Assembly: GCF_031844705.1 (NCBI RefSeq)
Contig: NZ_CP134610.1
Location: 62,001-126,000, forward strand
Reading direction: 5' to 3'
Length of the DNA: 64,000 nucleotides
Source: Streptomyces sp. ITFR-16
GTDB lineage: Bacteria > Actinomycetota > Actinomycetes > Streptomycetales > Streptomycetaceae
The notes under the pieces were generated by a model. It was given only the letters and a program-made list of their open reading frames with translations, was not told the origin of the DNA and searched no databases. Made by a program: the position numbers and the translations under genes. This document shows, in pieces, positions 1 through 7,850 of this stretch; position 1 is the first letter of the stretch; each line of letters opens with the position of its first letter.

Positions 1-792
1 TGTCTGCGCGGCCGCCCCTGGTACTGCTTCGACACCCACAACGCGAAGCAGAAGATGACCCTGCTGGACGGCACCGAGCTCTCCCCGGCCCTCGGCATCG
101 GCGCCTTCGCCGAGAAGACCCTCGTCGCCGCCGGACAGTGCACCAAGGTCGACCCCGAGGTCTCCCCGGCCGTCGCCGGACTCCTCGGCTGCGGCGTCAT
201 GGCGGGCATCGGCGCCGCCATCAACACCGGCCAGGTCGGCCGCGGTGACTGTGTCGCGGTCATCGGCTGCGGCGGCGTCGGCGACGCCGCGATCGCCGGC
301 GCCCGGCTGGCCGGCGCGGCGAAGATCATCGCCGTCGACATCGACGACCGAAAGCTTCAGACGGCGAAGACGATGGGCGCCACCCACACCGTCAACTCCC
401 GCTCCACCGACCCCGTCGAGGCCATCCGCTCGCTCACCGGCGGCAACGGCGCCGACGTCGTCATCGAGGCGGTCGGCCACCCGGAGACGTACAAGCAGGC
501 CTTCTACGCCCGCGACCTCGCCGGCACCGTCGTCCTCGTCGGCGTCCCCACCCCCGAGATGCAGCTCGAACTCCCGCTGCTGGACGTCTTCGGCCGCGGC
601 GGCTCGCTCAAGTCGTCCTGGTACGGCGACTGTCTGCCCTCGCGCGACTTCCCGATGCTGATCGACCTGCACCAGCAGGGCCGCATCGACCTCGGCGCTT
701 TCGTCACCGAGACCATCGGACTCGGCGACGTCGAGCAGGCCTTCGCCCGGATGCACGACGGCGACGTCCTGCGCTCGGTGGTGGTCCTGTGA
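1..792 (+). CDS. mscR: S-(hydroxymethyl)mycothiol dehydrogenase, 3' part (5' end outside window)
   Basis: Zinc-dependent medium-chain alcohol dehydrogenase, cut by the left edge; 263 residues are visible in frame 1. The nucleotide-binding loop IGCGGVGDAAIAGA and the acidic end of the next strand (AVDIDDRK) indicate NAD binding. Members of this family oxidise the formaldehyde-mycothiol adduct in the cytoplasm of actinomycetes. The TGATG junction with a metallo-beta-lactamase-fold hydrolase gene is the arrangement expected for the formaldehyde detoxification pair, which supports MscR over a generic alcohol dehydrogenase. The catalytic zinc ligands lie mostly upstream of the window and cannot be checked. 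Confidence 0.85.
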   Translation, partial: CLRGRPWYCFDTHNAKQKMTLLDGTELSPALGIGAFAEKTLVAAGQCTKVDPEVSPAVAGLLGCGVMAGIGAAINTGQVGRGDCVAVIGCGGVGDAAIAGARLAGAAKIIAVDIDDRKLQTAKTMGATHTVNSRSTDPVEAIRSLTGGNGADVVIEAVGHPETYKQAFYARDLAGTVVLVGVPTPEMQLELPLLDVFGRGGSLKSSWYGDCLPSRDFPMLIDLHQQGRIDLGAFVTETIGLGDVEQAFARMHDGDVLRSVVVL

Positions 793-1421
793 TGGCCGCC
801 CGCATCGACCACCTCGTCACCTCCGGCACCTTCGCCCTCGACGGCGGCGAGTGGGACGTCGACAACAACGTCTGGATCGTCGGCGACGACACCGAGGCGG
901 TCGTCATCGACGCCGCCCACGACGCCGCCGCCATCGAGACCGCGCTCGGCGGCCGCACGCTCCGCGCCATCATCTGCACCCACGCCCACAACGACCACAT
1001 CGACGCCGCTCCGGCGCTCGCCGCCGCGACCGGCGCACCGGTCCTGCTCCACCCCGACGACCTGCCGCTGTGGAAGCAGACCCACCCCGACCGCGCCCCC
1101 GACGGCGAACTGGCCGACGGCCAGGAGATCCAGGTCGCGGGCGTGACGCTCACCGTCCTGCACACCCCAGGCCACGCCCCGGGAGCCGTCTGCCTGTACG
1201 CCCCCGAGCTGTCGACCGTCTTCACCGGTGACACGCTCTTCCAGGGCGGCCCCGGCGCCACCGGACGTTCCTTCTCGCACTTCCCGACGATCGTCGGCTC
1301 GATCAGGGACCGGCTGCTCACCCTGGACCCCGCCACCACCGTCCGCACCGGTCACGGCGACTCGACGACCATCGGCGCGGAGGCCCCGCACCTGGACGAG
1401 TGGATCAGCCGCGGCCACTGA
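792..1421 (+). CDS. MBL-fold metallo-hydrolase coupled to mscR
   Basis: A 209-aa metallo-beta-lactamase-fold hydrolase. The metal-binding motif THAHNDHID gives H64, H66, D68 and H69; further ligands are the His in HTPGHAPGA and the Asp in FTGDTLF. The ATG at 792 overlaps the mscR stop (TGATG), implying translational coupling; a GTG at 789 is a possible alternative start. Next to a mycothiol-dependent formaldehyde dehydrogenase, the natural inference is hydrolysis of the S-formylmycothiol thioester or a related mycothiol thioester. The substrate is inferred from context only. Confidence 0.85.
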   Translation: MAARIDHLVTSGTFALDGGEWDVDNNVWIVGDDTEAVVIDAAHDAAAIETALGGRTLRAIICTHAHNDHIDAAPALAAATGAPVLLHPDDLPLWKQTHPDRAPDGELADGQEIQVAGVTLTVLHTPGHAPGAVCLYAPELSTVFTGDTLFQGGPGATGRSFSHFPTIVGSIRDRLLTLDPATTVRTGHGDSTTIGAEAPHLDEWISRGH

Positions 1422-1430
1422 CGGCCGTGC

Positions 1431-1589
1431 TCACCCCCGCGGCCACGCGGAGAGCCGCAGCCCGCTCTCGAAGCGGTGCGGCTCTCCCGTGACCGGATCG
1501 GTGAACTCCAGCACCCGGGCCAGGAGCTGCAGCGGACGGGAGAAGTCGTCGGGCGCGGCGTCCGGCGCCACCACCTGCGTGGCCCCTCG
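1431..1589 (-). pseudogene. C-terminal remnant, possibly of an RluA-type RNA pseudouridine synthase
   Basis: Read on the minus strand, about 53 codons end at a TGA at 1433-1431. They include the segments RPLQLLARVLEFTDPVTGEP and HRFESGLRL, which resemble the extreme C-terminus of RluA-family pseudouridine synthases. An in-frame TAG at 1592-1590 and lack of homology further upstream show that no intact gene remains. The break lies just before the left boundary of the atypical three-gene operon at 2085, so it may mark an old insertion or deletion junction. The family assignment is from memory of the C-terminal pattern and is tentative. Confidence 0.35.
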
Positions 1590-2084
1590 CTACGGTGGGC
1601 AAGCACCGCAGCAGCCCTCCCCAAGACAGTTCTCCCCCAAGACCTGCGGCCATCCGCGCGGTACCCCCGGAAGGGGTGAACCAGCGGGGCGCGACAGCGC
1701 AGGTGTCCGGGCTGCGGTCGGCTGGCGCACCCAGGACCGCCTGCGAAGAGCAGGGCGATATTTCGTTCTTTAACCGGGCGCACAACTTGAAAGACGTTCT
1801 GCTACCGCACGCCCTGCCCGTGCCTCCCGTGATGTGATGCACTTGGTACGTACACTGATCTTTTGCCTGCCCGCGTCCGCATGTCTGCACCGTCGGCATC
1901 TGTACAGCCGAAGCAGTTCCACAGCGGCCACCTTGATCCCTGTCCATCCGATATTCGCAAGACGGGGCCTGCTCTTGACGCCGAACGGGCCTTCGGGCAC
2001 TGCGGCCCCTTATCTGGACAGAAGACACCAAAGCGCGCCTAAACGCCGACGTGCTGCCCTGTTTCTCTTCTCAAGGGAGGCTGT
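1590..2084. other. Intergenic stretch with no convincing gene
   Basis: About 500 bases of lower GC than the surroundings separate the gene remnant from the reductase start. A 53-codon ORF at 1881-2042 on the plus strand lacks a ribosome binding site and recognisable features. The stretch presumably holds the promoter of the 2085-4662 operon; I could not assign clear -35 and -10 boxes. A purine-rich AAGGGAGG at 2073-2080 is the ribosome binding site for the GTG at 2085. Confidence 0.4.
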
Positions 2085-3206
2085 GTGCTGTTACTGACCG
2101 GCGCCACCGGATTCCTGGGATCGCGTCTGTGCGCGGAACTGCTGCGCCGCACAGACGAGGACATCACCTGTCTGGTACGCGCGGAATCCGCTGGTCCCGC
2201 AGATATCCGGCTCCGTGAGCGACTGCGCCGCCAGGACCAGGACATCGCGGACTCCGGACGCCTCCACGTGGTAGCAGGCGATTTCTCCCAGCCGTACCTG
2301 GCCCTGGACGTCCCGTCCTACCAGTCCCTTGCTCATCGGACCCGAGTGGTCTACCACTGCGGCGCTTCGGTGAACATGGCGGCCGCCTATCAGGATCTCG
2401 CCCCCGCCAACGTCGCCGGTACACGGGAGATCCTCAAGTTCTGCCGCGCGGCAGGAGCCGACGCGCTGCACTTCGTCTCATCACTGGGAGTATTCCTCTC
2501 CTCCCGGGCCGTGGGACTGACCGTGGTGAGCGAAAGCACGCCGCCTTCATCCGGTACATGCAGCGAGATCGGATACCCACGTTCGAAGTACGAGGCCGAG
2601 CAACTGGTCCGGGCCGCGTCCGCCTCCACCGGATTGCACGCTCGCATCTACCGCCCCTCGCTGGTACTCGCAGACTCACGCGACGGAGCCTGTCCGCACG
2701 ACGACTTCACTGCCTGCCTGCTAGCTGCCGTGGTGGCCACAGGAGCCTTCCCCCACACCGACAGCCACCTCCCGGTCATCACCGCGGACCACGCGGCACA
2801 AAGCATCGCAGCCTTGTCCCTGGCCGGTGCCGGACCGGATTCATATCCCGTCACCCGTCCGACACCCCTGCCCGTCATCGAATTCGCCCGCCAGGCAAGA
2901 GCATTCGGGTACAGCGTCACCCCCACGACCTCCGCAGAGTGGAACGACCGCCTCAGATCGCTCGGCTCGAACCGCGCGGCCCTTGCCATGCGCGCCCTGC
3001 CCATCTCCCGCTACCTGCTCGGACTGCGAACGGATACCCAGCCACCCGACTTCCGCGTCGGCGCAACCACCGCACTGACCTCCCGCCTGGGCATTCGTTC
3101 CCCGGCCACAGACCACTCCTACTTCTCACGAGTCTTCACCCACCTCATCAACAGCAAAGTCCTGCCCCCGCCCAGGTCACCAGCATCCCCACGGAGGTCC
3201 GCATGA
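2085..3206 (+). CDS. NAD(P)-dependent extended SDR, thioester-reductase/male-sterility-like
   Basis: A 373-aa extended short-chain dehydrogenase. It opens with a Rossmann loop, TGATGFLGSRL (residues 5-15), and carries the strand VVYHCGASVNM and an active-site YPRSK (YxxxK). The pattern resembles thioester-reductase (Lys2/CAR R-domain) and fatty-acyl reductases that release ACP- or CoA-bound acyl chains as aldehydes or alcohols. The GTG at 2085 is preceded by AAGGGAGG. The third codon is TTA (2091-2093), so translation probably depends on the bldA leucyl-tRNA. The stop overlaps the next ATG (ATGA), coupling it to a free ACP and a KS. Its GC content and codon use look less extreme than those of the neighbours, hinting at separate ancestry. 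Substrate unknown. Confidence 0.75.
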   Translation: MLLLTGATGFLGSRLCAELLRRTDEDITCLVRAESAGPADIRLRERLRRQDQDIADSGRLHVVAGDFSQPYLALDVPSYQSLAHRTRVVYHCGASVNMAAAYQDLAPANVAGTREILKFCRAAGADALHFVSSLGVFLSSRAVGLTVVSESTPPSSGTCSEIGYPRSKYEAEQLVRAASASTGLHARIYRPSLVLADSRDGACPHDDFTACLLAAVVATGAFPHTDSHLPVITADHAAQSIAALSLAGAGPDSYPVTRPTPLPVIEFARQARAFGYSVTPTTSAEWNDRLRSLGSNRAALAMRALPISRYLLGLRTDTQPPDFRVGATTALTSRLGIRSPATDHSYFSRVFTHLINSKVLPPPRSPASPRRSA

Positions 3207-3439
3207 CCACGAGTGATCCCTTGCGCATCGCACTTGAACGCGCCCTGACCGACTTCGAAGTCCTCCCCGACGCACTGACCGACGAAGCAACCCTGGAAGA
3301 CCTCGGCCTGGACTCACTCGCCGTGGTGGAGCTGACCGACCGGCTCGCGACCGACCTGGGGCGTGACCTGGCTGACGACACCCTGCAGCCGCACATGACA
3401 CTGCTTCACGCGGTCACCGCGCTCCGCTCCCCCCGGTGA
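3203..3439 (+). CDS. Free-standing acyl carrier protein
   Basis: A 78-aa carrier protein. The phosphopantetheine attachment site is DLGLDSLAVVEL, with Ser38 as acceptor. It begins at an ATG overlapping the reductase stop and ends in a GTGA overlap with the ketosynthase, so all three proteins are made from one coupled message. Its length and the LGLDS motif match type II acyl carrier proteins. It presumably tethers the chain that the downstream KS extends and the upstream reductase releases; that division of labour is inferred from gene order. Confidence 0.85.
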   Translation: MTTSDPLRIALERALTDFEVLPDALTDEATLEDLGLDSLAVVELTDRLATDLGRDLADDTLQPHMTLLHAVTALRSPR

Positions 3440-4662
3440 CCACGGACATGCCGCCGACACCTCAAACCGTTGTCACCGGCCTGGGAATCGTCAGCTCTGG
3501 GGGGACAGGAACCGACGCGACGTGGCAGTCGCTTCTGGCAGGCCGGCCCACCGCCCGCGCCATGCCCCTCACAGCCGAGCAGACGCCCCTGCCCACCTGC
3601 CGAGTCCCCGACCACGACAGCGCCCGCCGCGTCTCCGGCGCCTGGGCCCGGCGCACCGACCGCTACAGTCAGCTGGCCTTCACCGCCGCCGACGAAGCCC
3701 TCGCCGCAGCCCGGCTCGACCCCGGCTGCTGGGAACCCACGCGCGTCGCCGTCGTCATGGGAACCGCGCTCGCAGGTGTGGCCACCCTGCAGTCCCAGAT
3801 CACGCACCAGATACGAGGCCGCAAAGTCTCCCCTCTGACGATCCCGATGTTCGCCCCCAACATGCTCCCTGGACAACTCGCCCTGCGCCTCAACGCCACA
3901 GGACCGAACCTCGCGGTCGCCACCGCCTGCGCGTCAGGAGCAACCGCCATAGGCATCGCTGCTCAGATGATCGATGCCGGCACCTGCGACATCGCCCTCG
4001 CCGGAGGCAGTGAGGCACCCATCGCTCCTGTCGTGACCGCCGCGTTCACACGTATGAACGCCTTGGCCGCACCCCGGGCCGACCCCGGCGCAGCGTCACG
4101 CCCGTTCGACGCCGACCGCGACGGATTCGTCCTGGGCGAGGGGGCAGCGGTACTCGTCCTCGAACACTCCGTCCACGCCGCAGCCCGCAAAGCCACGGTT
4201 CTTGCACGCCTGGCTGGATTCGGGGCCACCGCCGACAGCCATCACATCACCGACCCTCACCCCGACGGCGCCGGACTGAGCCAGGCCATCGCCATCGCTC
4301 TGCGCCAAGCCGGAGCCTCACCACTCGACGTCGACCATGTCAACGCCCACGCCACTGGCACCCTCAAAGGCGACGCCATCGAGGCAGCCCTGCTGGAGCG
4401 TCTCTTCGGACGTCACGCCACTGTCACCGCGCCGAAGGGCACGCTCGGGCACACCCTTGGAGCTGCCGGCGCCATTGAGGCGGCTCTCACCGTACGAGCC
4501 GTCGCCGAGCAACAAGTCCCTCCGACGGCCAACCTTGACCGCCCCGACTTCGACCTCGATTTCGTCACCGGCACCCCGAGAAGTCAGCGCATCCGCCTCG
4601 CGCTCACCAACTCCAGTGGCTTTGGCGGCCAGAACACCGCCCTGGCCTTCACCTCGTCCTGA
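3436..4662 (+). CDS. Beta-ketoacyl-ACP synthase (FabF/KAS II-type)
   Basis: A 408-aa condensing enzyme with a complete catalytic set: Cys165 in ATACASGAT, His305 in VNAHATGT, and Lys334 and His339 in APKGTLGHTLGAAGA. It should be a competent decarboxylating ketosynthase. The start is the GTG at 3436, overlapping the ACP stop. Without ketoreductase or dehydratase genes in this operon, it either performs a single condensation or borrows enzymes from fatty acid synthesis. It forms a three-gene cassette with the reductase and ACP. Confidence 0.9.
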   Translation: MTTDMPPTPQTVVTGLGIVSSGGTGTDATWQSLLAGRPTARAMPLTAEQTPLPTCRVPDHDSARRVSGAWARRTDRYSQLAFTAADEALAAARLDPGCWEPTRVAVVMGTALAGVATLQSQITHQIRGRKVSPLTIPMFAPNMLPGQLALRLNATGPNLAVATACASGATAIGIAAQMIDAGTCDIALAGGSEAPIAPVVTAAFTRMNALAAPRADPGAASRPFDADRDGFVLGEGAAVLVLEHSVHAAARKATVLARLAGFGATADSHHITDPHPDGAGLSQAIAIALRQAGASPLDVDHVNAHATGTLKGDAIEAALLERLFGRHATVTAPKGTLGHTLGAAGAIEAALTVRAVAEQQVPPTANLDRPDFDLDFVTGTPRSQRIRLALTNSSGFGGQNTALAFTSS

Positions 4663-4726
4663 CAGCGAGCACCGCCGTGCCAGGGCATGGCCGAAGCCGA
4701 GTCAGACAGCATCATCGGCATCACCC

Positions 4727-4757
4727 TTGACCTCAACTCCACTTGAGTTTCTACGGT
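4727..4757 (+). promoter_or_regulatory. MerR-type promoter (19-bp spacer with dyad)
   Basis: TTGACC at 4727-4732 and TACGGT at 4752-4757 are separated by exactly 19 bases, and the spacer holds the dyad CTCAA-ctcca-CTTGAG. Over-long 19-bp spacers with a central dyad are the hallmark of promoters activated by MerR-family proteins. It lies about 45 bases upstream of the ATG at 4804. No MerR gene is visible nearby. Confidence 0.5.
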
Positions 4758-4803
4758 GCTCCCATCAGCGATCTTCCACGATCACGAACGAGGAGCACCG
4801 CAC

Positions 4804-5274
4804 ATGACCACGACCCAGCACACCCCCGACGCCGAGCTCGCCGCGCAGCCGGCCGCCTACTGGACCGGCGTGGCGTACGAGGCGCTCATCGCGTTCACTC
4901 GGGCGCGGCAGGCCGAGTTGGGGTTCAGCCAGCCGCAGTTCTGGTTGCTGCGCAATCTGTCGGAGAACGATCTGTCGCCCGACGGGCGCGGGCGAACCGT
5001 TTCCGAGCTTCGGGAGGCCATGGAGTCCTACCTCCGGGCCGAGGACGACCTGGCGGCCGAGGCGGATGTGCTGGTGGAGCGGGGGTGGCTCCGGCGGGAC
5101 GGTGAGGGGCGGGTCTGGATCACCTCGGCGGGGGAGGACGCGCGGGTCGGGCTCAAGGCGCATGCGCCGGCCATCCGGGCCCGGATCCACGAGGGGATCG
5201 ACGATGCCGATTACGTCACCGCGCTGAAGGTGCTCCAGCGGATGATCCTGAACACCGGGGGTTCGCTTGGCTGA
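4804..5274 (+). CDS. MarR-like winged-helix regulator
   Basis: A 156-aa protein with the helix-rich layout of MarR-type dimeric winged-helix regulators. An N-terminal helix pair is followed by LGFSQPQFWLLRNL, a recognition region (TVSELREAMESY), a wing (RGWLRRDGEGRVWITSAG) and a C-terminal helix. The ATG at 4804 is chosen because AGGAGCAC sits just upstream. A MerR-type promoter precedes it. Many such proteins sense small hydrophobic ligands; no ligand or operator can be assigned. It is transcribed toward a convergent lipoprotein gene 12 bp away. Confidence 0.7.
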   Translation: MTTTQHTPDAELAAQPAAYWTGVAYEALIAFTRARQAELGFSQPQFWLLRNLSENDLSPDGRGRTVSELREAMESYLRAEDDLAAEADVLVERGWLRRDGEGRVWITSAGEDARVGLKAHAPAIRARIHEGIDDADYVTALKVLQRMILNTGGSLG

Positions 5275-5286
5275 GCGCCGGGCCTG

Positions 5287-5805
5287 TCAGGCGGGGCGGC
5301 GCACCACGTAGGCGGTGCCCACCCCTTCCGGATCGGGGGAGTCCGCCTGGATCGCGAGGCTCGGGGCGGCCGTGGTGAAGTCGAAGCTGTTCCTCATCGA
5401 CTGCGCGCAGTCGACGCGCTCGGTGGTTCTGGCGGAGCCCGAGACGGCTGTGAAGGTGACCTTGCCGTCCCCCGCGCATGCCACCTCTATCCGCAGGGCG
5501 GTGCCGGACTTGACGGTCTCGTCCACGTTCATTCCGGGGATCGCGAGAGAGCCGGACGAGACGAGGTCCTTGTCGTCCCAGTCCGGCTCGCCCGTCCCGT
5601 TGAGCACGTCGCGGGCCATCTTGTCCAGACGCTCCCGGTCGGGCCGGGGCGTCGGCTGCGGCGCGGGGGTGGCGGTGGCGGCCGCCGTCTGCCGGGGCTG
5701 CGGAGCCTTCGGCGTCGCGGACGGGCCGGAGCAGGCCGTGGTCAGGCCCGCCAGCAGAGCGACGGCGGCCAGTACTCTGCCGGTGTGGCGGGTGAAGCGG
5801 TGCAT
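5287..5805 (-). CDS. Secreted lipoprotein of unknown function
   Basis: A 172-aa protein with a lipoprotein signal peptide: basic RFTRHTGR, hydrophobic VLAAVALLAGL, and a lipobox ending at Cys25 (LTTAC). A Pro/Ala/Thr-rich linker spans about residues 27-57. The folded part contains two Cys residues (RIEVACAGDG and ERVDCAQS) that could form a disulfide outside the cell. It should be anchored on the outer face of the membrane. No enzymatic motif is visible. Confidence 0.7.
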   Translation of the reverse strand: MHRFTRHTGRVLAAVALLAGLTTACSGPSATPKAPQPRQTAAATATPAPQPTPRPDRERLDKMARDVLNGTGEPDWDDKDLVSSGSLAIPGMNVDETVKSGTALRIEVACAGDGKVTFTAVSGSARTTERVDCAQSMRNSFDFTTAAPSLAIQADSPDPEGVGTAYVVRRPA

Positions 5806-5875
5806 GAGGTCCCCCGGAGTGCGCTGCGCTCAGTAGCCGGTCGGCGTACGGAATCCAGTGATCATCCCGTATGCG

Positions 5876-6250
5876 TCAGCGGCCCGCCAGGCCCTCCGTC
5901 AGGGCCGGGCAGTGGGCGCAGGCCGCCGGGCCCGTCTGGTGCCACCAGCGGCAGGCGCGGCGCAGGTGGCAGTGCGGGGCGGGGCCGGCGGGGGCGGGGG
6001 CCGCGACCGTGCGTTCGGCCAGGGTGCAGTGGTCAGCGCTGTGGTGGGTGCAGGCGGCAGAGCAGTGCGAGGCGAATCGCAGGAGGCGGTGCGGTTCGAT
6101 GTCCGTGGGGACCTGGTCCAGGACCACAGAGGCGGGTACGGGGTCGGCGAGATAGGTCACCTGTCCGTCCACGCCCGAGCGCACTCCCAGGACGACCGAT
6201 TCCGGTGCGCGCGCAGCGCCGTTCGGGCACCAGACCGCCTCGGTCAGCAC
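5876..6250 (-). CDS. Small Cys/His-rich protein, putative metal-binding
   Basis: A 124-aa protein of unknown function. The second half is dense in Cys and His: HCSAACTHHSADHC near the middle, then CHLRRACRWW and AACAHCP close to the end. The spacing suggests a structural metal or Fe-S site. The GTG at 6250 lies within the last codons of the upstream 45-aa peptide gene, so translation is coupled to the peptide and its XRE regulator. I do not recognise the family with confidence. Confidence 0.6.
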   Translation of the reverse strand: MLTEAVWCPNGAARAPESVVLGVRSGVDGQVTYLADPVPASVVLDQVPTDIEPHRLLRFASHCSAACTHHSADHCTLAERTVAAPAPAGPAPHCHLRRACRWWHQTGPAACAHCPALTEGLAGR

Positions 6251-6381
6251 GCGGACAGCGCCGCCATGACGGCGGTGGCGCGTCCGGGTGCGGGGCGGGT
6301 GGGGGCCGGGGTGGTGCCGGGCGTCGCCGGGTCCGGGGTCCGGCCTGCCGCGGTGTCGTCGGTCGTGGTGGTCTGCTTCAT
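6244..6381 (-). CDS. 45-aa peptide between an XRE regulator and a Cys-rich protein
   Basis: A 45-codon gene. Its ATG (6381) overlaps the stop of the XRE-TPR regulator (ATGA) and its stop overlaps the start of the next gene. The N-terminal half is Thr/Pro/Asp-rich and the end is hydrophobic, finishing AVMAALSAC with a terminal Cys. It has no signal peptide. Tight coupling on both sides is strong evidence that it is translated. A small peptide directly after a TPR-containing XRE regulator invites a peptide-signalling (RRNPP-like) reading, but a co-folding partner of either neighbour is equally possible. Confidence 0.6.
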   Translation of the reverse strand: MKQTTTTDDTAAGRTPDPATPGTTPAPTRPAPGRATAVMAALSAC

Positions 6382-7661
6382 GTTCCGCTCCCCGTCCGCG
6401 TGGGTGTGCTGGTCGCCACGAGCGTGGACCCGGCCGGTGCAGAACCCGTCGAGGGCTGCTGGATCTGGGAGAGGGCGTCGGCGAGGATCCGCCAGATCTC
6501 GGCGGCCAGGTCGATGTTGGCGTCCTGTTGTGCCTGCTGTGCCAGGGCGCGCAGGCCCCGCACTCCGCTCTCGTCGCCGTTGAGGACCCGCAGCTGGTTG
6601 CGCAGGATGTCGAGGCGTATGCGGTCGCGGTACGTCATCATCGGCTCTTCCGCCGCGAGTTCGCCGAGCAGGGTGCGGGCCTCGTCGTACCGGCCGGTGA
6701 TGAAGGCCAGGTCCGCCTTGAGGGCGGTGAGCTCCTGGCGCATGCCGGGGGTGCCGACGAAGGACATCGCCTGTTCGGCGGAGGCCACGCACTTCTCGGC
6801 CGCCTCCGGTTCGGCCGGGACCTTCTGGAGGTGGAGTCGGCCTGCGGCGAGGCGCAGGCGCAGCCACAGCACCAGGTCGTCGTTGCCCGCGAACCGTTCC
6901 AGCGCCTGCCCGAGGCACTCCTGCGCCCCCGCGTAGTCGCCCTGGCGCATCCTTACGGCGGCCGCCGTCCACATGGCCTCCGCCCACAGCGCGTCGTGGC
7001 GGCCCTCGACCAGCGCGGTCAGCTCGTCGGCGTACGCCCGCGCGTCGGGGATGCGGCCGGCCTCCGCGCGTACGGACACCAGGGCGAGCAGCACTCCCGC
7101 GTGGTCGTCGACGCCCACCGCGCCCTCGCGGGCGATGCGGTCGGCCTCGACGGCGGCGTCCGCGGCCTCGTTGATCTCGCCGAGCGAGCGCAGACAGCGG
7201 GCGAGGCGGGTCAGTCCGCGGACCCGCAGCTCCGCGAGTCCGACGTCGCCGCCGAGCCGGACCAGGCGTTCGAGGTGTTCGCGTTCGCCGGCGTGGTCGC
7301 CCTGCACCCGGCGGTGCTGGGCCAGCAGCCACAGTGCCTGCCAGCGCAGCACCGGCAGTTCGTGGCCCTCGGCGGACAGCGCCTCGTGCAGGGTCTGCAG
7401 GGCGTCGTCGGAGCCGGTGGAGGCGGCCAGGGTCAGGGCGTGGGCCAGTGAGCCGCCCGCCGGGTCCTCGAAGTCGGCGGGTTCGAGGCCCAGGCGCTGC
7501 GCGAGGTAGCCGACGGCGCGTTCGGTGGGCTGGCGGGCGCCGGACTCCAGGCGGGAGAGGTAGCCCGTGGACATGCCGTCTCCGGCGAGCGCGGTCTGCG
7601 AGAAGCCCTGGGCCGTGCGCAGCTTCTTCAGACGGCGTCCGAACGCGGGTTGTTGCAGCAT
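6378..7661 (-). CDS. XRE-family regulator with TPR-like sensor domain
   Basis: A 427-aa protein. Residues 8-62 form a Cro/CI-type helix-turn-helix (KLRTAQGFSQTALAGDG, MSTGYLSRLESGARQPTER). The remaining ~350 residues are helical repeats with Ala/Leu-rich pairs typical of tetratricopeptide folds. The ATG at 7661 is chosen over upstream in-frame starts because the HTH begins within ten residues and CAGGGGA precedes it. A perfect 14-bp palindrome lies upstream. It is coupled to a 45-aa peptide gene, as in peptide-responsive regulators. Known members of this architecture often control peptide or metabolite genes; here the targets are unknown. Confidence 0.75.
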   Translation of the reverse strand: MLQQPAFGRRLKKLRTAQGFSQTALAGDGMSTGYLSRLESGARQPTERAVGYLAQRLGLEPADFEDPAGGSLAHALTLAASTGSDDALQTLHEALSAEGHELPVLRWQALWLLAQHRRVQGDHAGEREHLERLVRLGGDVGLAELRVRGLTRLARCLRSLGEINEAADAAVEADRIAREGAVGVDDHAGVLLALVSVRAEAGRIPDARAYADELTALVEGRHDALWAEAMWTAAAVRMRQGDYAGAQECLGQALERFAGNDDLVLWLRLRLAAGRLHLQKVPAEPEAAEKCVASAEQAMSFVGTPGMRQELTALKADLAFITGRYDEARTLLGELAAEEPMMTYRDRIRLDILRNQLRVLNGDESGVRGLRALAQQAQQDANIDLAAEIWRILADALSQIQQPSTGSAPAGSTLVATSTPTRTGSGT

Positions 7662-7760
7662 GTGACCATTCCCCTGGAGTTGACGCGCTGCCGTACAGCC
7701 GCAAGCGGGTCGAGCGGGCACCCTGGACGCGATCGAGCGTAGGGCCCGGGCAAGGGGACG

Positions 7761-7774
7761 GGCAAAGCTTTGCC
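7761..7774. promoter_or_regulatory. Perfect 14-bp palindrome upstream of the XRE gene
   Basis: GGCAAAGCTTTGCC is fully self-complementary and sits about 100 bases upstream of the XRE-TPR start at 7661, in the gap separating it from the LuxR-type gene. XRE regulators bind such dyads as dimers, so an autoregulatory operator is plausible. Confidence 0.4.
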
Positions 7775-7850
7775 TGCGTATGTGCCTCCGGTCTCCTGCG
7801 GATCTCTTGCGGGTCTCGTTCGCTTCTCCAGCACGGGGGTCGGCGCGGGG

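Noticed and set aside
1881..2042. 53-aa open frame on the plus strand
   Set aside because: No ribosome binding site, no recognisable domain, and it contains a TTA without other signs of a gene.
1590..2084. Insertion sequence explaining the truncated gene
   Set aside because: No transposase, terminal inverted repeats or target-site duplication were found.
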